DNA of 12,437 nucleotides from CAIXMG01 sp964550225 (GTDB lineage: Bacteria > Patescibacteriota > Minisyncoccia > Phycocordibacterales > UBA1006): positions 1-12,437 of the forward strand of contig CAZJXT010000010.1 of the NCBI GenBank assembly GCA_964550225.1. Direction: 5' to 3'. Positions 1-5,562 of the stretch are shown in pieces (position 1 is the stretch's first letter; each line of letters begins with the position of its first letter). A program made the translations under genes and the position numbers. Under the pieces are notes generated by a model that ran no database searches, was not told the DNA's origin, and worked only from the letters and a program-made list of their open reading frames with translations.

Positions 1-51
1 CCGGGAACAGGTGGAACAAAGCCAATTAAACCTATTTATATAGAAAATTAA
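1..51 (+). CDS. C-terminal tail of an upstream protein (partial)
   Basis: Frame 1 is open from the window edge for 16 codons and ends at TAA (49-51); the residues read PGTGGTKPIKPIYIEN. The other two plus-strand frames also close early (near 42 and 27), so the frame choice rests on position and composition: the Pro/Gly/Thr-rich end resembles the C-terminal tail (PPGAPSTQTF) of the next gene. It could be the end of a related surface protein. Only 12 bases separate it from the next ATG, with no terminator, so the two may be co-transcribed. Function cannot be told from 16 residues. Confidence 0.45.
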   Translation, partial: PGTGGTKPIKPIYIEN

Positions 52-63
52 TCTTATCATTTT

Positions 64-1566
64 ATGAAATCATTTTTAAACAAAAAAACACAAGCTGTCG
101 GATTGATGATTGTAGGAATGATGGTTGCATCACATGCATTTGCATGGACCGCTCCAGTTGCTCCTGCATATAACAATAACGTTCCGGCTCCTGTAAACAC
201 AGGAACGGTAGCTCAAACAAAAGGTGCTGATTTCTCAGTACTCGGTAATCTTTGGGCAAAAGTAAATCCAGCAAACCCAACCGTTGGAGGAAATATCTTT
301 GGAGGATATGGGTGGATTGCCAATAACTTACTCACTGGAAAATCTCGAATTGGATGTTCTATCAACTGTAGTGCCACAACAGTCGCATCAACAAATGTGC
401 TTGAAGCTGGAAAATTCGATTCAGGAAATCTTTCAACAGGATTAGTTACTTCACCACTTGGTACTGTTTCTATTAAAGGAACAACATTATTTAGTAATCT
501 CATGGGGCTCACAGGTTCTTTGGGGCGAAATGCAATCAATGTATTAGTAAGTAATGATAACCTTACAGGAACTGCAGGAGCGGTAATTCAAACAAATGCT
601 GATAAATTCTCATTTTTTAACTCTACAGGAACTGCAAAAGTAGGAATTGCTGCAAATCATGTTGATACGAATGGAATTCGTGTTGCTGCAGCAGGAACAG
701 CACAGCCAGGAAAAGTATTAACTGCGATGAACACTGCAGGAGATGCTATTTGGGCTGATGCTAATGGACAACAAAGTGAGACCATTAATACTTACGGATT
801 GATTAAATATGTTCATAGTTCTTCAATAGATAATACAATGGCTTTTTGTGGACAGAGTAAAAACGGATTAACTGATCCTGCAGATGATGCCAATTGGATC
901 GTTGTTGGAGGAGGAGGAAGTTGTTTTTATGGTATGGAAACTTCACAGCCAGTAATTACTCGGTCAGGATCTGTAGGTTCAGGAGGCGTTCCTGCTATTG
1001 GATGGAAGGTGGAGTGTTTAGAAAGAGCAAATGATCCACTAGGACAAGCTCTTTCGGTAATTCAAAGAACTGGTGGAGACAAGGGATCAGCAAATGCTGT
1101 TGCTATTTGTATGAAACGTGTTCCATTGTTAACGCAGACAGTTGTTGCAACACCAGCACCTGCTCCTGTTACACCTACACCTGCACCAGTTGCTAAAAAA
1201 TGGCAGGATGTTCCTACTGCTGTAGGATCAGGAACACCAGGACAATCATGTAAAGCATGGCTTGCTGCAAACAGTTCAAATATTCCAAGCTCATTTGATA
1301 TCAATGATAATTTATCAATTGGAATGTATGATGCAAACTCGGCTATTGCTAACTCTACACCAAATAATCCATTTAAAGGAAACTGTGCATACAAAACAGT
1401 TGTAAGTGGTGCTACATATTGTTGGGTTGATGGTTTTGAAAATACTCCAACCCAAGTAATTAATGGTTCAACCCAAGTTTATACTCCGGTAAAAACATGT
1501 ACAGGAACATTTTTACCTCCAGGAGCACCATCGACTCAAACATTTACAACAAGAATGCTTTATTAA
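64..1566 (+). CDS. Sec-exported 500-residue surface protein, function unknown
   Basis: The protein starts with a typical signal peptide: basic residues (KSFLNKK), a hydrophobic core at about 11-22, and a likely cleavage site after ASHAFA (residue 27). The mature part is rich in Gly, Ala, Thr, Asn and Ser. Around residues 160-235 there are beta-rich repeats (LTGTAGAV, STGTAKVG, then AAGTAQPGKVLTAMNTAGDAIW) that resemble the fibre- or tail-like repeats of surface proteins. A Pro/Ala/Thr linker (TPAPAPVTPTPAPVAKK, about 362-378) separates a C-terminal part. Ten cysteines in the mature chain could form disulfides outside the membrane. There is no C-terminal membrane anchor or LPXTG motif, so it is probably released or held by other envelope components. 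No Shine-Dalgarno precedes the ATG. A strong terminator follows. I do not recognise a named family; an adhesive or structural surface role is inference. Confidence 0.85.
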   Translation: MKSFLNKKTQAVGLMIVGMMVASHAFAWTAPVAPAYNNNVPAPVNTGTVAQTKGADFSVLGNLWAKVNPANPTVGGNIFGGYGWIANNLLTGKSRIGCSINCSATTVASTNVLEAGKFDSGNLSTGLVTSPLGTVSIKGTTLFSNLMGLTGSLGRNAINVLVSNDNLTGTAGAVIQTNADKFSFFNSTGTAKVGIAANHVDTNGIRVAAAGTAQPGKVLTAMNTAGDAIWADANGQQSETINTYGLIKYVHSSSIDNTMAFCGQSKNGLTDPADDANWIVVGGGGSCFYGMETSQPVITRSGSVGSGGVPAIGWKVECLERANDPLGQALSVIQRTGGDKGSANAVAICMKRVPLLTQTVVATPAPAPVTPTPAPVAKKWQDVPTAVGSGTPGQSCKAWLAANSSNIPSSFDINDNLSIGMYDANSAIANSTPNNPFKGNCAYKTVVSGATYCWVDGFENTPTQVINGSTQVYTPVKTCTGTFLPPGAPSTQTFTTRMLY

Positions 1567-1600
1567 AAATAAAAAACCCTCACGGGTTTTTTATTTTTAA
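1563..1600. terminator. Intrinsic terminator, bidirectional
   Basis: A perfect 17-bp inverted repeat pairs 1563-1579 with 1584-1600 around a TCAC loop. The core is AAAAAACCC/GGGTTTTTT, and A and T tracts on both sides make it work in either direction. It overlaps the stop codon of the surface protein gene. Confidence 0.93.
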
Positions 1601-1619
1601 TAAAGCTGTGGATAATTAC

Positions 1620-1648
1620 TTGCTTATTTACAATATTTATTGTATTAT
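1620..1648 (+). promoter_or_regulatory. Promoter of the fibronectin-like protein gene
   Basis: TTGCTT (1620-1625) and TATTAT (1643-1648) are separated by 17 bases, a good sigma-70-type pair. Transcription would begin near 1655, giving a leader of about 20 bases without a Shine-Dalgarno. Confidence 0.6.
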
Positions 1649-1675
1649 CACGTAGAACCATTAAAACCAAATATC

Positions 1676-2272
1676 ATGAAAACAAGAACTACTTTTTTCG
1701 CATTATTGATAACTATATTGTTTTCAATAACCCTACCTTTTAGCGCACAAGCAGAAGGAGATATCTTTGATGTATCTTTTAGTGATTACACACCAACATC
1801 GTTTCATTTACAGGTAACAATGGAATCAAGTGTTACATTTCCATCTGGGTTAATCATTTCTGTAATGGACCCGAATGGAATTACAGTATTTTGGTCAAGC
1901 GAATCTATATCAGAAAGAATTTCAAGCCATGCTGTTACTGGATTATTACCCAATACTAATTATCAGGTACGTGTTAATTCACAGGGTGGTGGAAGTTGGA
2001 ATGTAGGACTTACAACACCAGCAGTTACCGGTATTGATGATAATGCAAATATACCCACACTCACGGCTACTGTAGTAGGTTCAAGCCTAATGATGACAGC
2101 AAGTACTGAAATGTTAGGCAAAAAAGGATTTGTTTACGATTACACCGGGAAACCAGTTTCTGGATTTGTTATAGAAAACATAATTCAGAACATTGATATT
2201 TCCGGATTGCCAAAAGGATTTTATTTGATATCGACCGACAAGCTGGCAATACGAATAGTAATCATGAATTAA
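1676..2272 (+). CDS. Exported protein: FnIII-like domain plus T9SS-like C-terminal domain
   Basis: The ATG at 1676 is chosen because it begins directly with a signal peptide (MKTRTTFF, hydrophobic core about 7-21, cleavage after SAQA at residue 26). An in-frame TTG at 1640 lies upstream of the -10 box of the likely promoter and is rejected. Residues about 30-115 look like a fibronectin type III fold; GLLPNTNYQVRV (89-100) is the usual FnIII signature. Residues about 130-198 closely resemble the type A sorting domain of type IX secretion cargo: a short strand, then VYDYTGKPV (153-161), IDISGLPKGFYLI (173-185) and a C-terminal strand IRIVI. That domain is known from Bacteroidota, so its presence here is odd and may mean horizontal transfer or a shared beta-sandwich. 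Probably an extracellular binding or structural protein; the partner is unknown. Confidence 0.8.
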   Translation: MKTRTTFFALLITILFSITLPFSAQAEGDIFDVSFSDYTPTSFHLQVTMESSVTFPSGLIISVMDPNGITVFWSSESISERISSHAVTGLLPNTNYQVRVNSQGGGSWNVGLTTPAVTGIDDNANIPTLTATVVGSSLMMTASTEMLGKKGFVYDYTGKPVSGFVIENIIQNIDISGLPKGFYLISTDKLAIRIVIMN

Positions 2273-2293
2273 AAGAAGTTGGATGTTGCCATG

Positions 2294-2312
2294 GTTACCA
2301 CCATACGGTAAC
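2294..2312 (+). repeat. Small hairpin ahead of the terminator
   Basis: GTTACC (2294-2299) and GGTAAC (2307-2312) form a perfect 6-bp stem with a 7-base loop, immediately upstream of the terminator hairpin at 2314. There is no T tract of its own. It could stabilise the 3' end of the upstream mRNA. Confidence 0.4.
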
Positions 2313-2313
2313 A

Positions 2314-2345
2314 CACCCTGTCAGTAATGGCGGGGTGATTTTTTT
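2314..2345 (+). terminator. Intrinsic terminator before tpiA
   Basis: CACCCTGTC (2314-2322) pairs with GGCGGGGTG (2329-2337), a 9-bp GC-rich stem with two G-T pairs and a 6-base loop. Seven T (2339-2345) follow one base later. Confidence 0.85.
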
Positions 2346-2359
2346 ATATATAAAAAAAA

Positions 2360-2368
2360 TGATATAAT
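2360..2368 (+). promoter_or_regulatory. Extended -10 promoter of tpiA
   Basis: TGATATAAT (2360-2368) is a consensus extended -10 element. The upstream region is A/T only and has no clear -35. The box ends 7 bases before the ATG at 2376, so transcription should start at or next to the start codon and give a leaderless mRNA. Confidence 0.6.
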
Positions 2369-2375
2369 AATGAAT

Positions 2376-3143
2376 ATGAAAAAACTTGTTGTGGCAAATT
2401 GGAAAATGAATCCATTAAAGGGAGGTGAAGCACAAAAAATGTTTCTCGCGATTAATAAAACAGCAGAATCATTAAAAAATGTTGAGACAGTAATATGTCC
2501 TCCGTTAATTTATTTGCAATCACTTGGGCAATTAATAACAAAACGATCATGTGTATTGGGAGCACAAGACGCTTTTTGGGAACATGCAGGTCCTTATACT
2601 GGGCAAGTGTCACCCGATATGGTATTTCATACAAAATCACGATATGTTATCGTTGGTCACTCAGAGCGCCGATCTATGGGAGAGACTGACGAGATGGTCA
2701 ATAAAAAAATAAAAAGCATCTTACAATTTCCATTGATTCCTATTCTTTGTGTAGGTGAAAAAAAACGAGATGATGATATGCAATATGTAAAAGATATCAA
2801 ACATCAACTACGCGAAGCATTGCACGGACTCACTCACGAGCAAGTGATGCGTGTGGTGATTGCATATGAACCTATTTGGTCAATTGGAGCTCACGCAAAA
2901 CAAGTCTGCACCCCAGCAGAATGTAGAGAAATAGTACAGGTGATCCGGCAAGTTCTTGCAGATATAGTAAGTAGTACTGAACATGCAAAACAAGTACCTG
3001 TTTTATATGGAGGATCTGTAGACGATAGTAATACTCAATCTTTTTTAGAAGATGGTTTGGTGAACGGTGTATTAGTTGGACGAGCAAGTCTTGATCCTAA
3101 GACTTTTGGAAAAATTCTTAAAATAGCTGATAAAAGACCTTAA
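2376..3143 (+). CDS. tpiA: Triosephosphate isomerase
   Basis: Interconverts dihydroxyacetone phosphate and glyceraldehyde 3-phosphate in cytoplasmic glycolysis. Landmarks fall at canonical numbers when the ATG at 2376 is used: ANWKMN with Lys10, catalytic His95 in VIVGHSERR, catalytic Glu165 in AYEPIWSIG, then the phosphate-binding LYGGSV and GVLVGRASLD near the end. The length (255 residues) is normal for the family. A second ATG at 2370 would add two residues but sits only one base after the -10 box, so 2376 is favoured. It is a single-gene unit with its own promoter and terminator. Together with pgk downstream it shows a working lower glycolysis; no glyceraldehyde-3-phosphate dehydrogenase gene is in the window. 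Confidence 0.97.
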   Translation: MKKLVVANWKMNPLKGGEAQKMFLAINKTAESLKNVETVICPPLIYLQSLGQLITKRSCVLGAQDAFWEHAGPYTGQVSPDMVFHTKSRYVIVGHSERRSMGETDEMVNKKIKSILQFPLIPILCVGEKKRDDDMQYVKDIKHQLREALHGLTHEQVMRVVIAYEPIWSIGAHAKQVCTPAECREIVQVIRQVLADIVSSTEHAKQVPVLYGGSVDDSNTQSFLEDGLVNGVLVGRASLDPKTFGKILKIADKRP

Positions 3144-3158
3144 GAGAAAGGTTTTTTT
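3137..3158 (+). terminator. Weak intrinsic terminator of tpiA
   Basis: ACCTT (3137-3141) pairs with AAGGT (3148-3152) around a 6-base loop, followed by a run of T to 3158. It overlaps the tpiA stop codon. The stem is short, so some read-through is possible. Confidence 0.6.
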
Positions 3159-3163
3159 GTTAC

Positions 3164-3192
3164 TTGACAAAAAAATATTAATATGGTAGTAT
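3164..3192 (+). promoter_or_regulatory. Promoter of the surface stalk gene
   Basis: A perfect -35 TTGACA (3164-3169) lies 17 bases from TAGTAT (3187-3192). The ATG at 3201 begins 8 bases after the -10 box, again predicting a leaderless mRNA. This also shows that an in-frame ATG at 3183 lies inside the promoter and is not the start. Confidence 0.75.
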
Positions 3193-3200
3193 ATAAGTAT

Positions 3201-3935
3201 ATGAAAAAAACCATTCTTACCAATTTAGCTCTTATTGGATTTTTAATTACTCATTCAGTTGCGCATGCTGATTTTATTACCGCACCCGTTGGAATATTGT
3301 CTACAAATTCATTTCAATCATCAAGTATCTCTACTGGAATTGTTACAGAAGTTTCTACAAATAATACACCGGCTCCTTTGTTCAATACATCAACAATTAC
3401 TCCACAAGTAGCTATGACAAACACTGCACCTGTTGCTGTATTCTCAAACGAAATAACTTCAGAAACACCAGCAGAAGTTATTTCCTCTTCATCAGTACCG
3501 ACTCCTATTTTTTCTGGAGGCACCTCAAGTCAATCAGGAAACATGACATCGTCATTAAGTAATTCAAATAATGAGATTACAACACCTGAACCTAGTACTC
3601 CATCGTCAACACCAACAATCTCTTCATCATCAAGTACAAGTCATAAAAAAAGTGGAACCTTGGTTATGTCTCAGGTAACCACACCAACAGAACCTGTAAC
3701 TGCTCCAGAATCAGTATATGTTAAAAAAACATTTACCGTGATTCCAGAAGCTGAAATGGTTTCAAAACAAGTTACTGAAGATGTTTCAAATTATGATTAT
3801 GCCGGAACTGCTTCAGTATACGGAATTAATGCAGGAATTACTTTGATTGGAATACTTACAATCATTGCAAGTATTTTAGGAATTGCAGTACTTGCTCGAG
3901 AATATCGTGCACGAAATAATCAAAAAATCGCATAA
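3201..3935 (+). CDS. Surface stalk protein: signal peptide, Ser/Thr-rich region, C-terminal membrane anchor
   Basis: The 244-residue protein begins with a signal peptide (MKKTILTNLA, hydrophobic core to about residue 17, likely cleavage after AHA at 23). Residues about 30-165 are low-complexity Ser, Thr, Pro, Asn and Glu, as expected for an extended, perhaps glycosylated stalk. A more mixed region follows (about 165-205). A membrane helix spans roughly 210-231 (GITLIGILTIIASILGIAVL), followed by a positive tail (REYRARNNQK). The predicted topology is outside stalk, one anchor helix and a short cytoplasmic tail. There is no LPXTG signal. No catalytic motif or known family is visible. It stands alone between tpiA and pgk with its own promoter and terminator. 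A spacer or attachment role is inference. Confidence 0.85.
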   Translation: MKKTILTNLALIGFLITHSVAHADFITAPVGILSTNSFQSSSISTGIVTEVSTNNTPAPLFNTSTITPQVAMTNTAPVAVFSNEITSETPAEVISSSSVPTPIFSGGTSSQSGNMTSSLSNSNNEITTPEPSTPSSTPTISSSSSTSHKKSGTLVMSQVTTPTEPVTAPESVYVKKTFTVIPEAEMVSKQVTEDVSNYDYAGTASVYGINAGITLIGILTIIASILGIAVLAREYRARNNQKIA

Positions 3936-3941
3936 TCACTA

Positions 3942-3980
3942 TGCAACAAAAAACCTCACGTAGCGAGGTTTTTTGTTGCA
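3942..3980. terminator. Strong intrinsic terminator before pgk
   Basis: A perfect 16-bp stem pairs 3942-3957 with 3965-3980 around a 7-base loop; the core is AAAAAACCTC/GAGGTTTTTT. A/T tracts inside the stem allow both directions. The 3' arm runs into the pgk promoter. Confidence 0.93.
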
Positions 3981-3989
3981 ACTTTTTCA

Positions 3990-3998
3990 TGATATTAT
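3990..3998 (+). promoter_or_regulatory. Extended -10 promoter of pgk
   Basis: TGATATTAT (3990-3998) is an extended -10 element almost identical to the one before tpiA. The pgk ATG begins 8 bases after it, so the mRNA should be leaderless. No good -35 is seen. Confidence 0.6.
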
Positions 3999-4006
3999 AG
4001 ACCTAT

Positions 4007-5050
4007 ATGCAATACCTTTCTCAAGCTGATGCTCAAATTTTTAATAAGAAAAAGGTGCTCGTACGGCTCGATTTAAATGTTCCTATTAGTGACTCAGGGG
4101 TTATTCTTGAATCAGATACCGATCGAATTCACCGATCTCAAAAAACAATAGATTTTCTCAAACAAGCAGGAGCAAAAATTATTATTATTTCTCATATTGG
4201 GCGAGATCCGCAGGAAACTTTAAAACCTGTTGCAGAATACATGCACATTACACTCCTTGAAAAATATGATGAAGCTGTTTTAGATCAAGAGGGAATAATC
4301 ATGCTTGAAAATTTACGACACGATCCTCGTGAAGAAAAAAATGATGAGACTTTTGCAAAAGAATTAGCTGCGTACGCAGACTATTATGTAAATGATGCAT
4401 TTGCGGTTTGTCATCGTCAGCATGCATCAGTAGTAACAGTCCCTCAATTATTGCCAAGTTTTGCAGGGTTTCAATTAGAACAAGAAATACAAGCAATGCA
4501 TCAAGCAATGCACCCTAATCATCCTGCATTATTAATTATGGGAGGTGCGAAATTTGAAACAAAGTTACCTGTGATTGAGCAATTACTTCCGAGTGTAGAT
4601 CATGTGATCATTGGTGGAGCGCTCGCAAATAATTTCTTTAAAGAACGAGGTCTAGATGTAGGTCATTCGTTAATTGATACAAATACCCATTTAGGAGATT
4701 TAATTCATAATCCAAAAATTGTTATTTCAGATCAATTAGTGTGGCAAGAGTCGCGCATTGTTGATATTTTAATATCAGAAGAAATTCGAACATTGATTAC
4801 ACAGGCACAAACAATTATTTGGAATGGGCCGATGGGGAATTATGAAAATAGTTTTATCCAAGGAACCAAAGATATTGCTGAAGCTATCGCACAAACACAG
4901 GCAGTAAGTATCGTCGGAGGAGGTGATTCAATAGCATTGATTCAACAATTAGGAATGAGTGAAAAATTTACTTTTCTTTCAACAGGAGGAGGTGCGATGC
5001 TTGAATATTTAGCACAGGGGACATTACCAGGAATTGAGGCGTTAAAATAA
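4007..5050 (+). CDS. pgk: Phosphoglycerate kinase (compact form)
   Basis: Transfers phosphate from 1,3-bisphosphoglycerate to ADP, an ATP-yielding step of cytoplasmic glycolysis. All family landmarks are present in order: VRLDLNVP (19-26; Arg20, Asp22, Asn24), SHIGR (62-66), ENLR (101-104), NDAFAVCHRQHAS (129-141), GGAKFETK (179-186), WNGPMGNYE (272-280), the nucleotide-site GGGDS (304-308) and STGGGA (325-330). At 347 residues it is about 40-50 shorter than typical bacterial enzymes, which have roughly 390-400; the loss is spread over loops and not over the active site. The start follows the -10 box by 8 bases. A terminator closes the unit. Confidence 0.97.
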   Translation: MQYLSQADAQIFNKKKVLVRLDLNVPISDSGVILESDTDRIHRSQKTIDFLKQAGAKIIIISHIGRDPQETLKPVAEYMHITLLEKYDEAVLDQEGIIMLENLRHDPREEKNDETFAKELAAYADYYVNDAFAVCHRQHASVVTVPQLLPSFAGFQLEQEIQAMHQAMHPNHPALLIMGGAKFETKLPVIEQLLPSVDHVIIGGALANNFFKERGLDVGHSLIDTNTHLGDLIHNPKIVISDQLVWQESRIVDILISEEIRTLITQAQTIIWNGPMGNYENSFIQGTKDIAEAIAQTQAVSIVGGGDSIALIQQLGMSEKFTFLSTGGGAMLEYLAQGTLPGIEALK

Positions 5051-5077
5051 AAAAGTCACAAAATATTGTGACTTTTT
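5050..5077. terminator. Bidirectional terminator between pgk and the minus-strand gene
   Basis: AAAAAGTCACAA (5050-5061) and its complement (5066-5077) form a perfect 12-bp stem with an AATA loop. With A and T tracts on opposite sides it can end pgk and also the convergent gene, whose stop is at 5095. Confidence 0.9.
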
Positions 5078-5094
5078 GTTTGGATAGAATTATG

Positions 5095-5499
5095 CTATTT
5101 TCGAATAAAATAATTTCTAGCATAACGAATGAATGCGCACTCCTCAGGTGTCCCTACGCCTCCCATGTGAAGAATAGAAAGGTAATGGTTTTTTAATTCA
5201 TCAAGAGAAGATATTTTCCCCCTGATTACGGTAGTAATAATACGATGTGCTAATAATGATTTCAATGACTGGTTTGGATAGTATTTTGATCTATTCCACC
5301 CCTTGGGAATTTTTTTAGAACTGAAGAGTATTTTTTCTTCAGGAATTTCCAACATTTGAGACATTGTTTCAATATCGTATTTAAGATAAGTCATGCATCT
5401 TTTTTTCTGCTGTTTAGAGTTGGCTATAATATCAGGAGTCATTTCATCATGAATTCCTTTTTCCTGAAGAATAAAACTGTTTGGTTGTGATGTTGCCAT
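5095..5499 (-). CDS. Hypothetical 134-residue cytoplasmic protein
   Basis: I do not recognise this family. The reading frame is complete (ATG at 5499 down to TAG at 5095) and is backed by a near-perfect upstream promoter and a shared downstream terminator, so it is probably a real gene. The protein has no signal peptide or membrane helix and is rich in Lys, Arg, Ile and Ser. It seems to have a charged N-terminal half (QQKKR at 30-34, a region LKYDIETMSQMLEIPEEKI at about 39-57) and a basic, possibly helical C-terminal half (KIPKGWNRSKYYP, then LLAHRIITTVIRGK, ending YARNYFIRK). The composition would suit a nucleic-acid or protein-binding factor, but no helix-turn-helix can be claimed. Its promoter overlaps that of recJ, so the two genes may affect each other's expression. 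Confidence 0.7.
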   Translation of the reverse strand: MATSQPNSFILQEKGIHDEMTPDIIANSKQQKKRCMTYLKYDIETMSQMLEIPEEKILFSSKKIPKGWNRSKYYPNQSLKSLLAHRIITTVIRGKISSLDELKNHYLSILHMGGVGTPEECAFIRYARNYFIRK

Positions 5500-5526
5500 A
5501 CGGTATGCGATTTTTGTTTTGTATGT

Positions 5527-5554
5527 ATTATAGATATAATATTCATTTTGTCAA
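5527..5554 (-). promoter_or_regulatory. Consensus promoter of the hypothetical minus-strand gene
   Basis: On the minus strand TTGACA (5554 to 5549) and TATAAT (5532 to 5527) are both perfect and 16 bases apart. This is the best sigma-70-type promoter in the window. The leader to the ATG at 5499 would be about 20 bases, without a Shine-Dalgarno. Confidence 0.75.
5535..5540 (+). promoter_or_regulatory. -10 box of recJ
   Basis: TATAAT (5535-5540) lies inside the spacer of the divergent minus-strand promoter. A second candidate, TATTAT, is at 5526-5531. No clear -35 is seen. Transcription from 5535-5540 would begin near 5548, where an in-frame TTG lies; the ATG at 5563 is 15 bases further. Confidence 0.5.
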
Positions 5555-5562
5555 TTATTCAG

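Noticed and set aside
213..539. Minus-strand open frame of 108 codons inside the 500-residue surface protein gene
   Set aside because: It lies opposite a gene with a signal peptide and good context, has no promoter, and its protein looks like an antisense shadow.
1062..1394. Minus-strand open frame of 110 codons opposite the Pro/Ala linker region
   Set aside because: The Gly/Val/Ala-rich run is the complement of the repetitive linker codons; there is no start context or recognisable domain.
2114..2314. Minus-strand open frame covering the end of the FnIII-like gene
   Set aside because: It overlaps a supported gene and a terminator hairpin, and its product has no domain. Only the short repeat at its start is kept as a finding.
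3183..3200. Upstream ATG at 3183 as start of the stalk protein
   Set aside because: It lies between the -35 and -10 boxes of the gene's own promoter, and the signal peptide starts cleanly at 3201.
3990..4007. A pseudoknot or riboswitch before pgk
   Set aside because: The only structure there is the terminator of the preceding gene; the start codon follows the -10 box directly, leaving no leader to fold.
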